A stretch of 45,959 nt of DNA from an uncultured Gemmatimonadota bacterium (GTDB taxonomy: Bacteria > Gemmatimonadota > Gemmatimonadetes > Gemmatimonadales > Gemmatimonadaceae), in NCBI GenBank assembly GCA_903900795.1, contig CAIUOO010000013.1, positions 1 to 45,959 of the forward strand, given 5' to 3'. Positions 1 through 11,021 of the stretch are shown piece after piece. A program made the translations under genes and the position numbers. The notes beneath the pieces were generated by a model, which ran no database searches, was not told the DNA's origin, and was given only the letters and a program-made list of their open reading frames with translations. The stretch's first letter is position 1. Each line of letters starts with the position of its first letter.

Positions 1-892
1 GCGTCGCGGATTCCACCTCGTCGCCTTCGAAGATACGCTGGCACTTGAGGACGGAGCGTCGCCGCGCACCATCGAAGCATACCGTCGCGATGTCATTCGC
101 TGTGCCGCGTTCATGCGGGAGCAGGGGATCACCACGGCCACGGCGATCACGCCCGGCGCCCTGCGTGAGTTCGTCTATCACCTGAAGGATCTCGGGCTCG
201 CGGGGACGTCGATCCGTCGGAACATCTCGGCGCTGCGCACGTGGTTCCGCATCATGCTGGCCGAAGGGCTCGTGACCCACGATCCTACCGAGCGACTCGA
301 CTCGCCGGCGCAATTCCGCACGCTGCCCGAGGTGCTCAGCGTCGAGGATGTGTTGAAGCTGCTCGCGGCTCCCGGTCTCGACGAACGTCTGGCATTTCGC
401 GACCGGGCGATGCTCGAGGTGGCGTACGGCGCCGGATTGCGCGTTTCCGAGTGGATCGGGCTTGCGCTCAAGGACGTGTTGCTCGAAGAGGGCTTGGTGC
501 GCGTGCTTGGCAAAGGCAACAAGGAACGATTGGTTCCCATCGGCCGCACCGCGATCGGCGCGCTCGCGGTGTACGTGCGCGAACTGCGCCCCGTGCTCGA
601 GCGGGGGGAAGGGAAGGGTATCCTGTTCCTGAATGGGCAGGGAAAGCCGCTCACGCGCATGGGCGCCTGGAAAATGCTGCGGAAGTACGTCACGATGGCC
701 GGCATCGAGAAGCCCGTGTCGCCGCATACGCTGCGACACTCGTTCGCCACCCATCTATTGGAGGGAGGCGCCGACCTCCGCGCGGTGCAGGAGATGCTCG
801 GCCACGCCGATATCGCCACGACACAGATCTACACGCACGTGGATCGCGAGTATCTTCGAAGCGTGCACCGCCAGTTCCACCCGCGTCCCTGA
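1..892 (+). CDS. xerD: Tyrosine recombinase, XerD-type (5' end outside window)
   Basis: Site-specific recombinase that, with a XerC partner, resolves chromosome dimers at dif. The frame is open from base 2, and the bases before the first ATG (113) encode a typical SAM-like core-binding start (FEDTLALEDGASPRTIEAYRRD), so the gene begins before the window. About 296 residues are visible. The catalytic domain shows the first Arg in GAGLRVSE, the HTLRH box (His and Arg), the LGHADIATTQIY box (His) and the nucleophile Tyr. The C-terminal LRSVHRQFHPRP resembles the E. coli XerD tail more than XerC, hence the name. The gene itself contains three GGGNAGGG octamers. A dif-like site lies about 19 kb downstream. 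The family is certain; XerD versus XerC is less so. Confidence 0.9.
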   Translation, partial: RRGFHLVAFEDTLALEDGASPRTIEAYRRDVIRCAAFMREQGITTATAITPGALREFVYHLKDLGLAGTSIRRNISALRTWFRIMLAEGLVTHDPTERLDSPAQFRTLPEVLSVEDVLKLLAAPGLDERLAFRDRAMLEVAYGAGLRVSEWIGLALKDVLLEEGLVRVLGKGNKERLVPIGRTAIGALAVYVRELRPVLERGEGKGILFLNGQGKPLTRMGAWKMLRKYVTMAGIEKPVSPHTLRHSFATHLLEGGADLRAVQEMLGHADIATTQIYTHVDREYLRSVHRQFHPRP

Positions 893-903
893 CCTCGACG
901 TCC

Positions 904-1500
904 ATGCTGCTCGTCATCGACAACTACGATTCGTTTACGTACAACCTCGTCCAGTACTTCGGCGAGCTCGGTGAGACGCTCGAGGTGCACCGGAACGACG
1001 CCCTCACGGTCGATCAGGTGGGGGACATGGCACCCGACGCCATTGTCGTATCACCGGGGCCGTGCTCACCGCGCGAGGCAGGTATCTCGGTCGACGTGAT
1101 TCGGCGCTACGGCGGTGAGATCCCGTTGCTCGGGGTCTGCCTCGGACATCAGGCGATCGGCGAGGCGTACGGCGGAGTGGTCACGCGGGCGGACCGGGTC
1201 ATGCACGGCAAGATGTCGCAGCTCGTGCACGACGGAACCGGACTATTCGCCGGCATTCCCTCGCCGTTCGGCGTGATGCGATATCACTCGCTCATCGTCG
1301 AGCGTGCCACGCTGCCGGCCGCGTTGCAGGTGACGGCCGTCGCGGTCGATGACGCGAATGAAATCCATGCCCTTCAGCATCGGACGCATCCCGTGTGGGG
1401 CGTCCAGTTTCATCCCGAGTCGATCCTCACCGAGCATGGCCGCGATCTGCTGGTGAACTTCCTGGCGATGTCGCGCGCCTTCCGCGCGGCATCGGTCTAG
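904..1500 (+). CDS. trpG: Glutamine amidotransferase, anthranilate/aminodeoxychorismate synthase component II
   Basis: Class I glutaminase that releases ammonia from glutamine for anthranilate synthase (tryptophan) or aminodeoxychorismate synthase (folate). The 198-residue protein begins MLLVIDNYDSFTYNLVQYF, the classic TrpG/PabA start. It has the nucleophile Cys79 in GVCLGHQ and the His170/Glu172 pair in QFHPES. The ATG at 904 is 11 bp after xerD, and a longer open frame upstream only overlaps xerD. No synthase component I gene is in the window, so trpG and pabA cannot be told apart; many bacteria use one subunit for both. The stop codon (1498-1500) overlaps the stop of the convergent terC by two bases. 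Confidence 0.9.
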   Translation: MLLVIDNYDSFTYNLVQYFGELGETLEVHRNDALTVDQVGDMAPDAIVVSPGPCSPREAGISVDVIRRYGGEIPLLGVCLGHQAIGEAYGGVVTRADRVMHGKMSQLVHDGTGLFAGIPSPFGVMRYHSLIVERATLPAALQVTAVAVDDANEIHALQHRTHPVWGVQFHPESILTEHGRDLLVNFLAMSRAFRAASV

Positions 1501-2468
1501 CTCGCGTCGTCGGCGTCGTTCCCGGTCGATGCGTGCCCAGTCGGTTCCGTCGGCGTGATCACGAGCGACAGCAACACGCTGCCCAATAGCAACGCGCCTA
1601 CCACGCCCAGCGAAATACCAATGCCGAGCGGCCAGATCTCCGACAGGAGCATCTTCATGCCGACGAACGCCAGTACCAGCGCCAGGCCGTACTTCAGCAG
1701 ATGAAACTTGCCGATCACGCCGGCGAGGACGAAGTACATCGAGCGTAGGCCAAGAATGGCGAACACGTTCGACGTGTACACGAGGAACGGATTCCTCGTG
1801 ACGCCGAAGATGGCCGGAATCGAATCGACCGCGAAAACGACATCGGTCGTTTCCACGAGCGCGAGCACCACGAACAACGGCGTGGCGACGAGCTTCGCGG
1901 CCTTGCCGTCGACGAGCTCGCGCACGAAGAAGCGCGCGCCGTGGAACTTCGCGGTGATCGGCAAGAAGCGCCGGACCAGGCGGATGACCGGATTGGACTC
2001 CGGCTCGATCTCGCTGTCACCGCCAAAGGCCATTTTGGCCCCCGTAAACACCAAGAACGCGCCGAACAGATAGATGATCCAGTGGAACTGGGCGATCAGC
2101 AACGCGCCTGCCCCGATCATCGCCCCGCGCATGAAGAGCGCGCCGATGATGCCCCAGAACAGCACGCGGTGCTGCAGCTCGGCCGGAATGCGGAAGTAGC
2201 CGAAAATCAGGATGAACACGAACAGGTTGTCCACCGACAGCGCCTGCTCGACCAGGTAGCCCGCGTAGAACTCCAGCATGGATTGGCGTCCCATGGACGA
2301 GCCGATCCAGAGCCCGAAACCGATCGCCAGCGATATCCAGACCGCGCTCCACCCCAGCGCCTCGCGAACCGACACCGTGTGCGCCTTCCGGTTGAAGACA
2401 CCGAGGTCGATCGCCAGCAGGGCGAGCACCATTGCGTTGAACGCGATCCACCACCAGGTCGTCGGCAT
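1497..2468 (-). CDS. TerC family integral membrane protein
   Basis: Predicted inner-membrane protein of the TerC/Alx family, linked in other bacteria to tellurite resistance, manganese homeostasis and metalation of exported proteins. The 323-residue product has about eight or nine hydrophobic segments. It keeps the family's acidic motif in a membrane helix (EQALSVDNLFVF, residues 74-85) and the later FAVDSIPAIFGVTRNPFLVYTSN block. The start is set at the ATG at 2468 (MPTTWWW), which begins the first hydrophobic helix; the 28 codons upstream are polar and lie in the promoter region shared with kdsB. It is the only - strand gene left of the dif-like site, is divergent from kdsB, and meets trpG stop to stop. 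Confidence 0.88.
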   Translation of the reverse strand: MPTTWWWIAFNAMVLALLAIDLGVFNRKAHTVSVREALGWSAVWISLAIGFGLWIGSSMGRQSMLEFYAGYLVEQALSVDNLFVFILIFGYFRIPAELQHRVLFWGIIGALFMRGAMIGAGALLIAQFHWIIYLFGAFLVFTGAKMAFGGDSEIEPESNPVIRLVRRFLPITAKFHGARFFVRELVDGKAAKLVATPLFVVLALVETTDVVFAVDSIPAIFGVTRNPFLVYTSNVFAILGLRSMYFVLAGVIGKFHLLKYGLALVLAFVGMKMLLSEIWPLGIGISLGVVGALLLGSVLLSLVITPTEPTGHASTGNDADDAS

Positions 2469-2500
2469 GCAGCAAGCGAAAGGGGGAAGCGATGACCTGT

Positions 2501-2529
2501 TTGCCTTCAGGTGCCGGACTTCGTATCTT
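2501..2529 (+). promoter_or_regulatory. Sigma-70-type promoter for kdsB operon
   Basis: TTGCCT (2501-2506), a 17-bp spacer, then TATCTT (2524-2529): a near-consensus vegetative promoter about 46 bp before the kdsB start. The same bases read on the other strand give TAAGAT (2530-2525), preceded at 16 bp by TTGCAG (2552-2547), a weaker candidate for terC. The two promoters would then share their -10 region. Assigned by eye from spacing and base match only. Confidence 0.55.
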
Positions 2530-2574
2530 AACTGGCGTGAATTTTGCTGCAACTACGCCCAATCCTACCGGACA

Positions 2575-5065
<2,491 letters not shown>

Positions 5066-5082
5066 GCGACGCCACCGCACCC

Positions 5083-5907
5083 ATGGCCACGTCGCTCTTT
5101 CCCGCGGACCGTCTCTTTCTCATTGCCGGCCCCTGCCAGCTCGAGGACGACACGCTCAACCTGCGCGTCGCCGAAGCGTTGGCGCGACTGGCAGAGCACG
5201 TCCCTGGCGGCATTATCTTCAAGGCCAGTTTCGACAAGGCGAATCGCTCGAACGTCGACGGCGTGCGCGGACCGGGGCTGGAGGCGGGACTCGCCGCACT
5301 CGAGCGCGTCCGAGCTGCCACAGGACTGCCAATTCTCACCGATGTGCACGAAGCGTCGCAGTGTGCGATCGCCGCCGAGGTGGTGGATGTGTTACAGATT
5401 CCGGCGTTCCTGTGCCGTCAGACCGACCTGCTGCTGGCGGCCGGCGCGACGGGGAAAGCGGTGAACGTGAAGAAGGGGCAGTGGATGCATCCCGACGGCA
5501 TGCGCGGGGCGGTGCGCAAGGTGGAAGCCGGTGCGACACTCGCGGCGGTGGACGTCGGCGCGCTGGCCGTCACCGAACGCGGCACGTTCTTCGGCTACGG
5601 CGATCTGGTGGTGGACATGCGCAGCTTCGCGCGCATGCGCGAAGCATGCGATGTCCCGGTGATCTTCGACGCGACGCACAGCGTACAGCGCCCGGGACAA
5701 GGCGCCGGCGGCACCAGCGGCGGCGCGCGCGAATTCATCCCACCCCTCACGCTGGCCTCGATCGCCGCGGGCGCGCAGGGACTGTTCATCGAAACACATC
5801 CCGATCCGGACCGCGCGCCGAGCGACGGACCGAACATGCTCCGGCTCGATCAGATGGGGGACCTCATGGCGCGCGTGGTTGACATCTGGGATCGCGTGCG
5901 TCCGTGA
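5083..5907 (+). CDS. kdsA: Kdo-8-phosphate synthase, cysteine (metal-dependent) type
   Basis: Condenses phosphoenolpyruvate with arabinose 5-phosphate to Kdo 8-phosphate. The protein has about 274 residues. The first strand carries IAGPC (Cys18), where the metal-independent E. coli enzyme has Asn, so this should be the divalent-metal-dependent class. The other expected ligands are present in ITHSVQ-like FDATHSVQ (His), FIETHPDP (Glu) and SDGPN (Asp). FKASFDKANRS binds substrate. Start is uncertain: GTG at 5062 overlaps the pyrG stop as GTGA and would add seven residues; ATG at 5083 is used here and leaves eight residues before the first strand. The stop overlaps the kdsC ATG. Confidence 0.94.
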   Translation: MATSLFPADRLFLIAGPCQLEDDTLNLRVAEALARLAEHVPGGIIFKASFDKANRSNVDGVRGPGLEAGLAALERVRAATGLPILTDVHEASQCAIAAEVVDVLQIPAFLCRQTDLLLAAGATGKAVNVKKGQWMHPDGMRGAVRKVEAGATLAAVDVGALAVTERGTFFGYGDLVVDMRSFARMREACDVPVIFDATHSVQRPGQGAGGTSGGAREFIPPLTLASIAAGAQGLFIETHPDPDRAPSDGPNMLRLDQMGDLMARVVDIWDRVRP

Positions 5908-6566
5908 TGGAAGCCGCTTTCCCAGCCCCCATCGATGTGCTCCCACCGCTTGTCATCGATGCCGCGCGAATCGAGCCGACACTCGCCAGGCGTATCCGTG
6001 TGGTCGGTCTCGATGTGGACGGCGTACTGACGGACGGCGGTGTATACCTCGGCTCGGCGAAGGCTGACGGAGCCGACGTGCCGTTCGAGCTCAAACGCTA
6101 CAACATTCAGGACGGCCTTGGCATTCAATTGCTCCGTGACTGCGGTCTCAAGGTCGTGATCATCACGGGTCGTGTGTCGGACAGTGTCGCGCAGCGAGCG
6201 CGTGAGCTTCGGGTCGATGCAGTCGTCCAGGATCCGGAAGCCCGGAAGCTCACGGCACTAACGAAGATCGCCGACGACTTCGGCTGCACGCTCGACGATG
6301 TCGCATTCGTCGGCGACGATCTTCCTGATCTCGCAGTGCTCCGCAGCGTTGGACTGTCCGTCGCTGTGGGCAATGCGGTCGGCGAGGTTCGTCGTGCCGC
6401 GCATCTGCAGCTGAACGCGCACGGTGGGCATGGTGCGGTGCGTGAATTCGCCGAGGCGCTCTTGCTCGCCCGTGGAGAGTGGATAGACGCTGTGGAACGT
6501 TACGTAGCCAGTCGCGATGGTCCGGCGACTACGGCCCAGGACCCACGTGAGAACGCGCACGCATGA
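5907..6566 (+). CDS. kdsC: Kdo-8-phosphate phosphatase (HAD family)
   Basis: Removes phosphate from Kdo 8-phosphate to give free Kdo. The 219-residue HAD phosphatase shows the nucleophile loop GLDVDGVLTDGGVYL (Asp36, Asp38), the IITGRVSDSV motif, and the VGDDLPDLAVL metal-binding motif. About 30 residues precede the first strand, slightly longer than in E. coli. The ATG at 5907 overlaps the kdsA stop (TGATG); an in-frame GTG at 5904 is an alternative. The stop overlaps the start of kdsD (ATGA), so translation is probably coupled. Confidence 0.93.
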   Translation: MEAAFPAPIDVLPPLVIDAARIEPTLARRIRVVGLDVDGVLTDGGVYLGSAKADGADVPFELKRYNIQDGLGIQLLRDCGLKVVIITGRVSDSVAQRARELRVDAVVQDPEARKLTALTKIADDFGCTLDDVAFVGDDLPDLAVLRSVGLSVAVGNAVGEVRRAAHLQLNAHGGHGAVREFAEALLLARGEWIDAVERYVASRDGPATTAQDPRENAHA

Positions 6567-7525
6567 CGGCTGAACTGATCATCGAGCGCGGTCGCCGCGT
6601 GTTGAATCTCGAGGCGGCCGCATTAGCCGACGTTGAGCGTGCGCTGGGCGAAGACTTCGCGCGCGCCGTGCAGCTGCTGGCCAGCTGCCGTGGACGGGTG
6701 ATCATCGCCGGTGTCGGCAAATCCGGACTCGTCGGCCGAAAGATGGCCGCGACGTTCACGTCGACCGGAACCCCGGCGATGTTCTTGCACCCGGTGGACG
6801 GCGTGCACGGAGACCTTGGCATTGTCGGTGCAGATGACGTCGCCATTCTGATTTCGAAGAGTGGCGAGAGTCAGGAGCTGCTCGGGTTGATCGACGCCCT
6901 GTCGCGGTTGGGGGTCCGCCTGATCGCGATGACCGCAGACCGTTCGTCGCGCCTGTCCCGACACGCCGATGTTACGCTGGACCTGGGCCTGCGGGAGGAG
7001 GCGTGCCCACATGATCTTGCGCCAACCACCAGCACCACGGTGACGATGGCCCTTGGGGATGCCTTGGCCGTGGCACTGATGGAAGAAAAGGGCTTTCGCG
7101 CCGAGGATTTCGCCCGGTTTCATCCGGGTGGATCACTCGGTCGACGGTTGCTCACTCGGGTGAGTGATGTCATGGTGTCGGCGAATCTGCCGGTGCTCGA
7201 CAACGCCGCGACCATGCGCGAGGCCATTGTCCTGCTGGCCGAGCAGCGAGGAATCGCCGTGATTGTGGAACATGAACGCGTGTTAGGGGTCGTCACCGCT
7301 GGCGACTTGACGCGTTTGCTGGAGCGCCATGCCGACGTCCTGTCCGTCGCGGTCGCGTCGGTGATGACCACCACGCCACGGATGGCGCATGATCATGAAC
7401 TGGGGAGTGCCGTCGTGCACCGTATGGAAACGCATGGCATCATGGCGATGCCGGTGCTGAGTGCGCAGGACCATCTCGTAGGAATCGTGCATCTCCACGA
7501 CCTGATGCGCGCGGGCGCGGTATGA
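6563..7525 (+). CDS. kdsD: Arabinose-5-phosphate isomerase
   Basis: Interconverts ribulose 5-phosphate and arabinose 5-phosphate, the first step of Kdo synthesis. The 320-residue protein has a sugar-isomerase (SIS) domain at about residues 35-170, with GVGKSGLVGRKMAATF, HPVDGVHGDLG, ISKSGES and FHPGGSLGRRL, followed by two CBS domains (about 200-320). This is the usual KpsF/GutQ/KdsD layout and length. It overlaps both kdsC and lptC by four bases. The order kdsD, kdsC, lptC, lptA, lptB, rpoN is also found in E. coli, though there kdsD precedes kdsC. Confidence 0.95.
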   Translation: MTAELIIERGRRVLNLEAAALADVERALGEDFARAVQLLASCRGRVIIAGVGKSGLVGRKMAATFTSTGTPAMFLHPVDGVHGDLGIVGADDVAILISKSGESQELLGLIDALSRLGVRLIAMTADRSSRLSRHADVTLDLGLREEACPHDLAPTTSTTVTMALGDALAVALMEEKGFRAEDFARFHPGGSLGRRLLTRVSDVMVSANLPVLDNAATMREAIVLLAEQRGIAVIVEHERVLGVVTAGDLTRLLERHADVLSVAVASVMTTTPRMAHDHELGSAVVHRMETHGIMAMPVLSAQDHLVGIVHLHDLMRAGAV

Positions 7526-8088
7526 ACTGGCGCGTCGTTGCGATACCGGTAGTCGCCTGCTTGACCTTGGCCGCCGCGGCCTGTCCGAGCGCGAAAGGCA
7601 AGACGCAGGTCAAGGCGAAGGCCACCAAAGCGGTGATCCCTGATTCTGCCGATCAGATAATCTTCGGCGGTCGCATCTTCCTCACGGATCAGGGCGTATC
7701 CAAGGGGGTGCTGCTGGCGGACACCGTTTTGACCTACGATGAGGGCACCCGTATGGAGCTGCGTCGGGTGAACGTCACGTTCTATACGTCGGTGGGGCTG
7801 AAGGATGGTGTGCTGACAGCACGGGCGGGAACGTATAACTCCCGGCTCTCGCGTCTCGACGCGCGCGGTGACGTGGTCGTCGTGCGCAATGATGGAAAGC
7901 GACTCTCGTCCCCACAACTCGTCTACGATCAGGTCCGAAACCAGATCTTCACGGACAGTGCGTTCGTGCTCAATGAGCCGTCGCGCACCTTCACGGGCCT
8001 TGGATTCGAATCGGATCCACAGCTTACGACGTTCCGCTGCATCCGCAATTGCAAGGGCCTCGCGCCCGTCAAGATTCCCACCAAGTAA
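7522..8088 (+). CDS. lptC: LPS export protein LptC-like, with possible lipobox
   Basis: Likely the component that receives LPS from the LptBFG transporter and hands it to LptA. The 188-residue protein has a short hydrophobic N-terminus and then a beta-rich OstA-type fold (FGGRIFLTDQGVSKGVLLADT, repeated strand pattern, LDARGDVVVVRNDGKRLSSPQLVYD). That last motif is typical of the LptA/LptC superfamily. Unlike the E. coli protein, which keeps a transmembrane anchor, the leader contains Cys13 and Cys21 in weak lipobox contexts (VVAC and AAAC), so it may be a lipoprotein. It overlaps kdsD by four bases and is followed by the lptA-like gene. Family placement rests on motif and position. Confidence 0.8.
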   Translation: MNWRVVAIPVVACLTLAAAACPSAKGKTQVKAKATKAVIPDSADQIIFGGRIFLTDQGVSKGVLLADTVLTYDEGTRMELRRVNVTFYTSVGLKDGVLTARAGTYNSRLSRLDARGDVVVVRNDGKRLSSPQLVYDQVRNQIFTDSAFVLNEPSRTFTGLGFESDPQLTTFRCIRNCKGLAPVKIPTK

Positions 8089-8091
8089 CTC

Positions 8092-9816
8092 GTGACTCCT
8101 CGCCGCTCGCGCCTTCGCGCGTTTGCTCTGCTCGGTACGGTTTCGGTGCTGGCGTTCTTCGCGGGGTGCCGCGGCACGCGCCGGAGCGCAACGTCGGTCG
8201 CACCCGCCACCACGGTGGCGGTGAGCGACAGCGCGCGTGTATCCAAACCGCGGACGGATGCACGGCGCACCGATTCGGTGCCGGCCGACTCACTCGTGGG
8301 ACAGGCGACGGTGGCGGCAAAGGACAGCGCTGCGCGGCCCGCCGGCATCGCGCTTGGAGAAGCTCGACCAGACAGCGTGACAGCCGCCAAGAAGAGTGCC
8401 ACGACGAGTCCCGCCAAGAAGAGTCCCGCCAAAAAGGCGACTTCCTCTGCCACGACGCGAAATTGCGTCTTGGATTTCGCCGATAGCCCGCCGGAGACAC
8501 GCCTCGTCTATACTCGGCTTCCCGACAGTACGGCGAACACCTTTATCGGTGGAGGGTTCGTCGGGCGTTGCCAAGGCGAAAACAACCGCATCAGTGCCGA
8601 TAGTGCAGAGCAGTACGAGGCCGCCGGTGTCGTCAACATGTACGGCAACGTCGTGTATGAGGAGCCGGATAAGCTGCGAATTCTGGCGGCACACGCGACG
8701 TACTTCACACGGGAAGGCCGCCTCTTCGCCGACGGTGGCGTCGTCGCGACCCAACTCGCCACGGGAAGCACATTCCGCGGGCCAAATATCGAATACTACC
8801 GGGTAATGCCCGGTCGACCAGTCGCGCGACTGGTCGCTCCGAACCGGCCCACCGCCCAACTCATCGAGAAGGACAGCACCGGCAGGCCAGGGCAACCCAC
8901 GATCGTCATCGCCGATCGGTTTGAAGATGTTGGCGACACGCTCGTGCTCGGCTGGGGTGATGTCATCATTACCCGCGAAAAGATCACCGGGCGTTCTGAT
9001 TCGCTGGCCTATAACAAGACGACACAACTGGCGCGGCTGGTGCGCGCAGCGCGCATTCGCAGTCTCGATACGTCCCAAGCGTTTACGCTGAACGGCGACA
9101 CCATCGACCTGTTCACCACCGACAAGAAACTCGATCGGGTCTTCGCGCTACACAGTGCGACGGCAACGAACAAGGATCTGGTAATCAGCGCGGAACGCAT
9201 CGATCTGCGGCTTAAGGAGCAGAAGATCGATCAAGCATACGCCTTCGGAGCAGGCCGTGCGCGCGCGAAGACGCCACAGCAGGATGTCGAGGCGGACTCG
9301 ATTCGTATTGTACTGACCGATCAACGCCCGAGGGAATTCCGCGCGATCGGCGAGGCGGTGGCGAAGGGCTTTCCGGACACCCTCCAGATCAAATCGAGCG
9401 ATCGTGACATGCTGCGCGGCGACAGTCTGTTCGCCTACTTCGATTCCACGCAGGTGCCGACGGACACGAGTAAGCAGACGCGTATCAAGGAGATTCGCGC
9501 CTTCGGCAATGCCAGTTCGCTCTTTCATATCGCCTCGAAGAAAGGACCGACCGCACCGCCAGCGCTGAACTACGTGCGGGGGCAGCGCATCTCCGTCCAG
9601 TTCGACACGGGCTCCGTACGAGATGTTCGAGTAGATTCCTCGGCATCCGGACTGTATCTCGAACCTGCTCCGGACAGTCTGTCCGACAGTACCGTTCGAA
9701 AGACGCCCGCCAAAAAGCCACCGCTCGCCCCCGTTGCCCCGCTGCCGGACCCTCCGGCGCCGATGTTCGCTCCGCTGGCCGCCGCCGTCGTCACTCCATC
9801 TCGCCGACTGACATGA
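8092..9816 (+). CDS. lptA: Oversized OstA/LptA-like LPS-transport protein
   Basis: Probably the periplasmic LPS bridge or an outer-membrane-side OstA-domain protein. It has 574 residues, against about 185 for E. coli LptA. The leader ends in FAGC (Cys26), a weak lipobox. Residues about 30-125 are a Ser/Ala/Lys-rich linker with an [10 protein letters not shown] repeat (8409-8438). From about residue 130 there is a long OstA-like beta region ([68 protein letters not shown]), ending in a Pro-rich tail. The GTG start at 8092 lies three bases after the lptC stop. No lptD is in the window. The symbol is given by position; it could equally be named an OstA-domain protein. Confidence 0.72.
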   Translation: MTPRRSRLRAFALLGTVSVLAFFAGCRGTRRSATSVAPATTVAVSDSARVSKPRTDARRTDSVPADSLVGQATVAAKDSAARPAGIALGEARPDSVTAAKKSATTSPAKKSPAKKATSSATTRNCVLDFADSPPETRLVYTRLPDSTANTFIGGGFVGRCQGENNRISADSAEQYEAAGVVNMYGNVVYEEPDKLRILAAHATYFTREGRLFADGGVVATQLATGSTFRGPNIEYYRVMPGRPVARLVAPNRPTAQLIEKDSTGRPGQPTIVIADRFEDVGDTLVLGWGDVIITREKITGRSDSLAYNKTTQLARLVRAARIRSLDTSQAFTLNGDTIDLFTTDKKLDRVFALHSATATNKDLVISAERIDLRLKEQKIDQAYAFGAGRARAKTPQQDVEADSIRIVLTDQRPREFRAIGEAVAKGFPDTLQIKSSDRDMLRGDSLFAYFDSTQVPTDTSKQTRIKEIRAFGNASSLFHIASKKGPTAPPALNYVRGQRISVQFDTGSVRDVRVDSSASGLYLEPAPDSLSDSTVRKTPAKKPPLAPVAPLPDPPAPMFAPLAAAVVTPSRRLT

Positions 9817-11021
9817 CCGATTCCGCTTCGCCCACGCCGCATTCGCTCGAGGACACCTTCGCGCTCGTCGATCGCGTCGTTTACGGTGATCGGCCGATGG
9901 CGTTGGCCCTCGGCGCGGTCATCGAGGCGGCGGACGCCCATGGCTCAGCAGCCGTCCATGCGATCGTCGGCCGTTACATCGAGCAGCAGACCGACGGAAC
10001 GCAGCTCCAGATGGATGAAGTGCGCGCGCATCTGGCGTCGGCGATCTTGCCGCGACTTGCGGCGAGTGGGGTGCTCGAGATTCCCGCGCATGGCCTGTTG
10101 TCGCCGGAGGCCTCGGTGCAAATCTCACCGGCACTCTGGACGACGATCCACGCGCATCGGGCCGATCTGGCGCGTCAGCTCAGAGCGACCGGCGCGTCGC
10201 CCCGTGGTGGACGCGCGCCCACGCCGACCGCCAGTCTTCCGGCCACCGGCGACTCGGTGCTGAGCGCCGAGGGGCTGGTGAAGGCCTACCGCGGCCGTCG
10301 CGTCGTGAATGATGTCGCGCTGAACGTGGCGCAAGGCGAGATCGTTGGATTGCTCGGGCCGAACGGCGCGGGAAAGACGACCACGTTCTATATGCTCGTC
10401 GGCCTCATCGAGCCGCAGTCGGGCCGCATCAAGCTCGATGGACGGGACATTTCCGGCATGCCGATGTATCAGCGTGCACGCCACGGTATCGGATACCTGT
10501 CGCAGGAGCCGTCCATCTTCCGGAAGCTGACCGTCGAGCAGAACATCCTGGCGATTCTTGAAACGCTCCCGCTGTCGGCGGCTGAGCGAAAGGAACGCCT
10601 CGAGTTGCTACTGGATGAACTCAGTATCAAGCACCTGCGCAGCAGCCGAGCCTTCCAGCTTTCGGGTGGCGAACGCCGCCGGCTGGAGATCACGCGCGCG
10701 TTGGTGACGCAGCCGAAGTTCATGATGCTCGATGAGCCGTTCGCCGGGGTCGATCCAATCGCGGTACACGATATCCAGACCATCGTGGCGGGACTGCGCC
10801 ACCGGGGTATCGGCGTACTCATCAGTGACCACAATGTCGAGCAGACGCTAGACATTGTGGATCGTGCGTACATCATGTTCGATGGGCAAGTGAAAGTCTC
10901 TGGCACTGTTCGCGAACTGGTGTTCGACGATACCGTAGCCGAGATTTATCTGGGGCCGACCCTCACTGCGCGTCTCCGCGCTCGCTTCGCTGAAGCTGAT
11001 GAAGAAGTCGTGACGTCATGA
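9813..11021 (+). CDS. lptB: LptB ATPase with an extra N-terminal domain
   Basis: ATPase that drives LPS extraction from the inner membrane with LptF/LptG. Residues about 148-402 are a standard LptB: Walker A GPNGAGKT (182-189), Q-loop Gln231 in [12 protein letters not shown], signature LSGGE (283-287), Walker B MMLDEP (to 309) and H-loop His340, followed by AEIYLG. The total length of 402 is far above the usual 240. The first roughly 120 residues form an unfamiliar, mostly helical domain joined by a Gly/Pro/Thr linker (127-146). The extension is in frame from an ATG that overlaps the lptA stop (ATGA), so it looks genuine. Its role is unknown to me. The stop overlaps the rpoN start. Confidence 0.92.
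   Translation: MTDSASPTPHSLEDTFALVDRVVYGDRPMALALGAVIEAADAHGSAAVHAIVGRYIEQQTDGTQLQMDEVRAHLASAILPRLAASGVLEIPAHGLLSPEASVQISPALWTTIHAHRADLARQLRATGASPRGGRAPTPTASLPATGDSVLSAEGLVKAYRGRRVVNDVALNVAQGEIVGLLGPNGAGKTTTFYMLVGLIEPQSGRIKLDGRDISGMPMYQRARHGIGYLSQEPSIFRKLTVEQNILAILETLPLSAAERKERLELLLDELSIKHLRSSRAFQLSGGERRRLEITRALVTQPKFMMLDEPFAGVDPIAVHDIQTIVAGLRHRGIGVLISDHNVEQTLDIVDRAYIMFDGQVKVSGTVRELVFDDTVAEIYLGPTLTARLRARFAEADEEVVTS

Noticed and set aside
8400-8440. SPAKK coding repeat as a CRISPR or mobile repeat
   Set aside because: Only two short in-frame copies inside a linker; simple protein repeat.
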